A DNA stretch of 7,699 bases from CAYMTV01 sp964393525 (GTDB lineage Bacteria > Patescibacteriota > Microgenomatia > Daviesbacterales > UBA10151). The notes under the pieces were generated by a model. The model saw nothing but the letters and a program-made list of their open reading frames with translations, was not told the DNA's origin and ran no database searches. Shown here in pieces: positions 4,807 through 7,699 of the stretch. The DNA is taken from assembly GCA_964393525.1 (NCBI GenBank), contig CAYMTV010000039.1:1-7699 (forward strand). Reading direction: 5' to 3'. The translations under genes and the position numbers were made by a program. How positions within the stretch are numbered: the first letter of the stretch is position 1; each line of letters begins with the position of its first letter.

Positions 4807-6723
4807 CTAATATAAAACCCTAAACCTTATGGTGTCCGGGATTTGTTTTAGTTTTTTAATTACATCTTCCCCGTATTTTTTATCAACATCAGTAATTACA
4901 TACCCTACACTCTCATTAGTCTTTAAGTATTGGCCTAAAATATTTATATTTTCCTCAGCTAAAATTGAATTAATTTTGGCCAAAATCCCCGGGACATTTT
5001 TATGGATATGCAGGAGCCTATGATTATCTTTTTTCTCCATTGGCTGGATATTGGGGATGTTAACCGATAAATATGTATTGCCGGAGTTTACAAATTCAAT
5101 TAATTTATGGGAGATATATTCAGCTATGGAAGCCTGGGCTTCTATGGTGTTCCCCCCAACATGCGGAGTTAGTATTACATTAGGCAAATCCTGCAACTTT
5201 GAGGAAAATTTGTCCCCGGCTTGGCCTGAGCTTGTCGAATGGCTGGCTTTAGGCTCAACCGGAAACACATCCACCGCTGCTCCCCCAACCTTTCCGCTCC
5301 TTACAGCCTCTGCCAAATCCTCAATGTCAACAATAAACCCGCGGGAGAGGTTTACAAAAATCACCCCATCTTTCATCTTTTTGAACTCTTTAGCAGTAAT
5401 CAAATTTGTGTTTCTTTTATTTCCGTCCACATGGATAGTGATAATATCGGCCTTCTTAAACAGCTCATCCAAATTTTTGCATCTTTTAGCATTCCCTACA
5501 GCCAGTTTTTGGACCACATCATAAAAGTAAACTCCAATTCCTAGGCTTTCTGCTAAAACCCCAATCTGCATCCCGATATTGCCATAGCCAATGATCCCCA
5601 AAGTCTTCCCCCGAACTTCAAAACACCTATCGACTGATTTATCCCAAATTCCTGCGTGGAGCTTGGTGCTTTTTTCAAACACCCTTCTTGCAAGCATAAT
5701 AATTTCACCTATTACAAGCTCTACCACAGACCGGGTGTTTTGATAGGGCGCATTAAATACCGTAATTCCCTTATCTGCTGCGGTGGAAAGATCAACATTA
5801 TCGGTCCCTACGGAAAATGAGCCGATTGTCAAAAGTCTGGGAGCGTTATCCAAAACTTTTTTGGTTACTTTGGTTTTGGAACGCACCCCCAGGATATAAA
5901 TGTCTTTGATTTTCTCCATCAATTCAGACTCATCCAAAGAAGTTTTTAAGTGCTCCACACTGTAACCTTCATCTTTAAAATAGGCTACTGCTGATTTGTC
6001 GATGTTTTCCAGCAGTAAAACCTTAATCCTGTTTTTAGGATAAGAAATAGACATCGGAAGCTTGTTAATGTATAAGAATTCATCAAAGGAAGGGACAACA
6101 GCATCAGCTTTTTTGGTGACTATGTCCCGCTCAATATTTTCGGTAAAGGCAATAAATTTATGGGCAATCCCCATTTCCCTAAGCTGATAATCGGTATAAC
6201 CATCTCCAATTACAATAATTTGCCCGGAAAGTTTAAGTGCTTTTACCGCCTCAACCTTACCGCGAGGATGTCCCATGATATTATTTTTACTAAACCCAGT
6301 GATATTGCCTGATCTGTCAAATAAGAATTCATTGGCCAAAATATGGCTTTCTGCAATTCCAAATTGGAAGACAATCGGCTCAATAAATTCCTTAAACCCC
6401 CCGGAAATAATATAAATCTGGTCTTTATAAGTTTTGAAAAACTGTTTATTCCTTAAAACAGAAGGTGAGATCTTTTTTCTGAGGGTTTTTGTTACACCTT
6501 TAAGATGTGATTTATTGGCTTTTATCAGGGCCAGTCTTTTAGTTAAACTTTCAACAAATTCAATTTTTCCCTCCATTCCCAAGGATGTGATTTGTTTAAT
6601 CCGATCTAAAATGCCGTCTTTTTCCGGATTATCTTCTAATGCAACCTCCGCCAAAACTTCCAATCCTTCGGTTGTTACAAATGTACTATCAAAATCGATG
6701 ATGAAAAACTTTTCGTCTGACAT
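4807..6723 (-). CDS. serA: SerB-SerA fusion: phosphoserine phosphatase / D-3-phosphoglycerate dehydrogenase
   Basis: A 638-aa cytoplasmic protein joining the last and first enzymes of serine synthesis. Residues 1-215 are a HAD phosphatase of the SerB type: DFDST (Asp10, Asp12), IISGG (Ser107), GHPRGK (Lys156) and GDGYTD (173-178), which would hydrolyse phosphoserine to serine. Residues 232-560 are an NAD-dependent dehydrogenase with GYGNIG (379-384), catalytic Arg461 (NLSRG), Glu490 (FPVEP) and His521 (LTPHVGG), which would oxidise 3-phosphoglycerate. Residues 567-638 are an ACT domain, the usual site of serine feedback in SerA. Each part matches the length of the separate enzyme (about 215 and 405 aa), so the fusion is clean. 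Nine extra residues (494-502) follow the catalytic Glu and correspond to a repeat-like insertion. The ATG at 6723 lacks a Shine-Dalgarno and follows a strong promoter by a very short leader. The stop is TAG. Confidence 0.92.
   Translation of the reverse strand: MSDEKFFIIDFDSTFVTTEGLEVLAEVALEDNPEKDGILDRIKQITSLGMEGKIEFVESLTKRLALIKANKSHLKGVTKTLRKKISPSVLRNKQFFKTYKDQIYIISGGFKEFIEPIVFQFGIAESHILANEFLFDRSGNITGFSKNNIMGHPRGKVEAVKALKLSGQIIVIGDGYTDYQLREMGIAHKFIAFTENIERDIVTKKADAVVPSFDEFLYINKLPMSISYPKNRIKVLLLENIDKSAVAYFKDEGYSVEHLKTSLDESELMEKIKDIYILGVRSKTKVTKKVLDNAPRLLTIGSFSVGTDNVDLSTAADKGITVFNAPYQNTRSVVELVIGEIIMLARRVFEKSTKLHAGIWDKSVDRCFEVRGKTLGIIGYGNIGMQIGVLAESLGIGVYFYDVVQKLAVGNAKRCKNLDELFKKADIITIHVDGNKRNTNLITAKEFKKMKDGVIFVNLSRGFIVDIEDLAEAVRSGKVGGAAVDVFPVEPKASHSTSSGQAGDKFSSKLQDLPNVILTPHVGGNTIEAQASIAEYISHKLIEFVNSGNTYLSVNIPNIQPMEKKDNHRLLHIHKNVPGILAKINSILAEENINILGQYLKTNESVGYVITDVDKKYGEDVIKKLKQIPDTIRFRVLY
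5218..5244 (-). repeat. 27-bp in-frame insertion resembling a palindromic intergenic repeat
   Basis: On the coding strand the segment encodes SHSTSSGQA, absent from ordinary SerA proteins at this place. Its core ATTCGACAAGCTCAGG resembles, from memory, a widespread small palindromic repeat of the form CCCTGAGC-TTG-TCGAAGGG. AAGCC occurs on both sides, consistent with a 22-nt element plus a 5-bp target duplication. Removing 27 nt gives VEPKAGDKFSSKLQDLPN, the expected loop length between catalytic Glu490 and His521. Confidence 0.65.
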
Positions 6724-6742
6724 AATTTAGACAAACTGAAAG

Positions 6743-6771
6743 ATTATATCTTGCTTCAAGATAATGAGCAA
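6743..6771 (-). promoter_or_regulatory. Promoter of the SerB-SerA fusion gene
   Basis: On the minus strand TTGCTC (6766-6771) and a perfect TATAAT (6743-6748) are 17 nt apart. The start point would be near 6736, leaving a leader of about 13 nt with no Shine-Dalgarno before the ATG at 6723. The -35 lies inside the left arm of a long inverted repeat. Confidence 0.7.
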
Positions 6772-6831
6772 GCTCCTTTTCTATGAAAAGTTAGCAAGAT
6801 TATTGTGAAACAAGAGCTTTGCTCATTCTTG
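6757..6831. repeat. Long imperfect inverted repeat over the serine gene promoter
   Basis: AATGAGCAAGCTC (6763-6775) pairs with GAGCTTTGCTCATT (6814-6827) with one bulged base. The stem extends through CAAG (6757-6760) and CTTG (6828-6831), for about 17 pairs in all. The intervening 38 nt contain a smaller hairpin, CTTTTC-TAT-GAAAAG (6776-6790). It overlaps the -35 of the serine promoter and would be a cruciform, an operator, or an RNA hairpin in any transcript crossing it. Confidence 0.6.
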
Positions 6832-7019
6832 TGAATATATCAGGTATTTTGGGAAATTAAAGAAGAAATTTTAACGGTCTCTGCATCAATGCCGATATTA
6901 AAAAGTGCGAACTTTGGAACAAAGGGCGCCATTTCCCCTTGAGCGAACGGAAGATTTTAGCCCGACTTCCAGTGAGCCAGTTTTGGTACTTTTGCTGCCA
7001 AAAGTACAAATAAAAATAT
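6832..7019. other. Noncoding stretch between the serine gene and the FN3 gene
   Basis: With 6724-6831 this makes a gap of about 296 nt between genes. No convincing gene is present. A short open frame on the plus strand from 6905 has no family features and runs into the FN3 gene antisense. The part from about 6905 to 7010 looks richer in G and C than its surroundings and holds small hairpins: CTTTG-GAA-CAAAG (6912-6924), GGAAG/CTTCC (6949-6953 and 6966-6970) and the hairpin at 6986-7007. It may be the decayed remnant of a repeat or gene. Confidence 0.4.
6986..7007. repeat. Perfect 9-bp hairpin after the FN3 gene
   Basis: GTACTTTTG and CAAAAGTAC form a perfect 9-bp stem around the loop CTGC. 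It begins 12 nt beyond the stop of the minus-strand FN3 gene. AT-rich sequence lies between the stop and the stem, but no T-run follows the stem in either direction, so a role in termination is possible but not of the classic type. Confidence 0.5.
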
Positions 7020-7699
7020 CTATCTTTTTTCCCTTAAAACCAGATTTGGCCAGTCGCGCAAGGAAGCAGACCTGGTGGAAAGCTCATATTTGCCTAAAGT
7101 CCCTGCGCTGATGCTAACCTCCTGTTTCATCCCGTCTGAGAGCACAAATTGGTCACTTAAGTTTTTGTTCATTAAATTTGCTGTGTCAAACACCCATCCC
7201 CCATACTCATCAGTAATAGTTGAGAGAAGGCTGGAAGATTCCGAGGCTGTGCTTGCTCTAAAGTAAACATTTACGCCGGGCATACCAATTTTTCCATCAG
7301 GTGCGATAACCAATCCTTTAATTTGAGATTGCAATTCTTCCGAAAGCTTGCTTTCGGAAGCGGTGTTAAATTTAACCTGCCTGACTTTTTTGACTCCAAC
7401 ATACATTCCAAACCTGTAGGTTTTACCCGGCAAAAGATTACTAACAGTTACATGATGAAGTGTATAAGGTTGGGGATCGTTAAATATTTTATCCTTATCA
7501 TCATTAAACTTTTGCCTGGAAAAGATAGGTAGAATCGGAAAATTTTGGGTTTTTGATAAAAGTACCAGGCTTTCTACTCCTTTTTTAGTGGTCCAGGAAA
7601 TTGTGGCCTGTTTGTCAGTAATATTTGAGATAAATACATCCTCAGGGTAATAAACATGAGAGATGGGTCTAATGTAGAGCACATAAAGCAATGATAAAT
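7020..7699 (-). CDS. FN3 and carboxypeptidase-regulatory-like domain surface protein, C-terminal part
   Basis: The frame is open to the window edge, so the start lies outside; the TTG at 7691 is not a credible start. The first visible residues (LSLLYVLYIRPI) may be the end of a membrane anchor. Next comes a fibronectin type III-like domain, from about DVFISNITDKQATISWTTKK to the LLPGKTYRFGMYVG strand, similar to those in exported proteins of Patescibacteria and to the N-terminal domain of purple acid phosphatases. A linker containing a palindrome-encoded segment (TASESKLSEE) follows. Then comes a carboxypeptidase regulatory-like beta-sandwich (IKGLVIAPDGKIGMPGVNVYFR, key residues; TDEYGGWVFD), and the protein ends in a basic tail with a TAG stop. 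No catalytic residues are visible. The likely role is a cell-surface or adhesive scaffold; this is inferred from the domains only. Confidence 0.75.
   Translation of the reverse strand, partial: LSLLYVLYIRPISHVYYPEDVFISNITDKQATISWTTKKGVESLVLLSKTQNFPILPIFSRQKFNDDKDKIFNDPQPYTLHHVTVSNLLPGKTYRFGMYVGVKKVRQVKFNTASESKLSEELQSQIKGLVIAPDGKIGMPGVNVYFRASTASESSSLLSTITDEYGGWVFDTANLMNKNLSDQFVLSDGMKQEVSISAGTLGKYELSTRSASLRDWPNLVLREKR
7337..7360. repeat. Perfect 24-nt palindrome inside the FN3 gene
   Basis: CTTCCGAAAGC (7337-7347) and GCTTTCGGAAG (7350-7360) are exact reverse complements separated by TT. On the coding strand it falls in the linker between the FN3 and regulatory-like domains and encodes the polar ASESKLSEE stretch. 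Such perfect symmetry is not needed by the protein and suggests a small palindromic element accommodated in frame. Confidence 0.75.

Noticed and set aside
5051..5524. 157-codon open frame on the plus strand opposite the serine fusion gene
   Set aside because: It is the shadow of a strongly conserved dehydrogenase domain, and its translation is low-complexity and unlike any protein family.

Overview
The window is AT-rich bacterial DNA with compact genes, very short spacers, few convincing Shine-Dalgarno sites and ordinary use of TGA as a stop. The style of the penicillin-binding protein, the fused serine-biosynthesis enzyme and the FN3/carboxypeptidase-regulatory surface protein suggest a Candidate Phyla Radiation (Patescibacteria, Microgenomates-like) genome. 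This is inferred from protein style; no marker gene is present.

Layout. (1) 90-2170, plus strand: a class A penicillin-binding protein split into a glycosyltransferase half and a transpeptidase half by a frameshift. The lesion coincides with a 35-nt segment that looks inserted (1047-1081, flanked by GCCAC repeats). (2) 2179-3249, minus: a class V aminotransferase, most likely phosphoserine aminotransferase. It ends 8 nt from the PBP stop in tail-to-tail orientation. (3) 3250-3433: a divergent intergenic region built from a 28-bp imperfect inverted repeat, each arm carrying its own -35/-10 pair. (4) 3434-4003, plus: an unrecognised 189-aa protein. (5) 3983-4620, minus: a toxin-antitoxin pair with an AbrB/MazE-like antitoxin and a Doc/Fic-type toxin, overlapping by 4 nt. 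(6) 4621-4806: a repeat-dense spacer with three different 11-bp tandem duplications and two hairpins. (7) 4807-6723, minus: one polypeptide joining a SerB-type phosphatase to a SerA-type 3-phosphoglycerate dehydrogenase with a C-terminal ACT domain. (8) 6724-7019: a promoter, a long inverted repeat and otherwise noncoding DNA. (9) 7020-7699, minus: the C-terminal part of an FN3-containing protein whose start lies outside the window.

How the genes work together. The SerB-SerA fusion and the aminotransferase supply all three steps from 3-phosphoglycerate to serine (SerA, SerC, SerB) in two polypeptides. The two genes are on the same strand but separated by the toxin-antitoxin pair and the opposite-strand unknown gene, which look like a later insertion.

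The most distinctive feature is the number of small repeats. They include an apparent 27-bp in-frame insertion in the dehydrogenase next to its catalytic Glu, a perfect 24-nt palindrome inside the FN3 gene, the 35-nt segment in the PBP, the 11-bp tandem pairs upstream of the antitoxin, and inverted repeats built over promoters. Together they suggest a genome colonised by very small palindromic or duplicating elements that enter genes as well as spacers.
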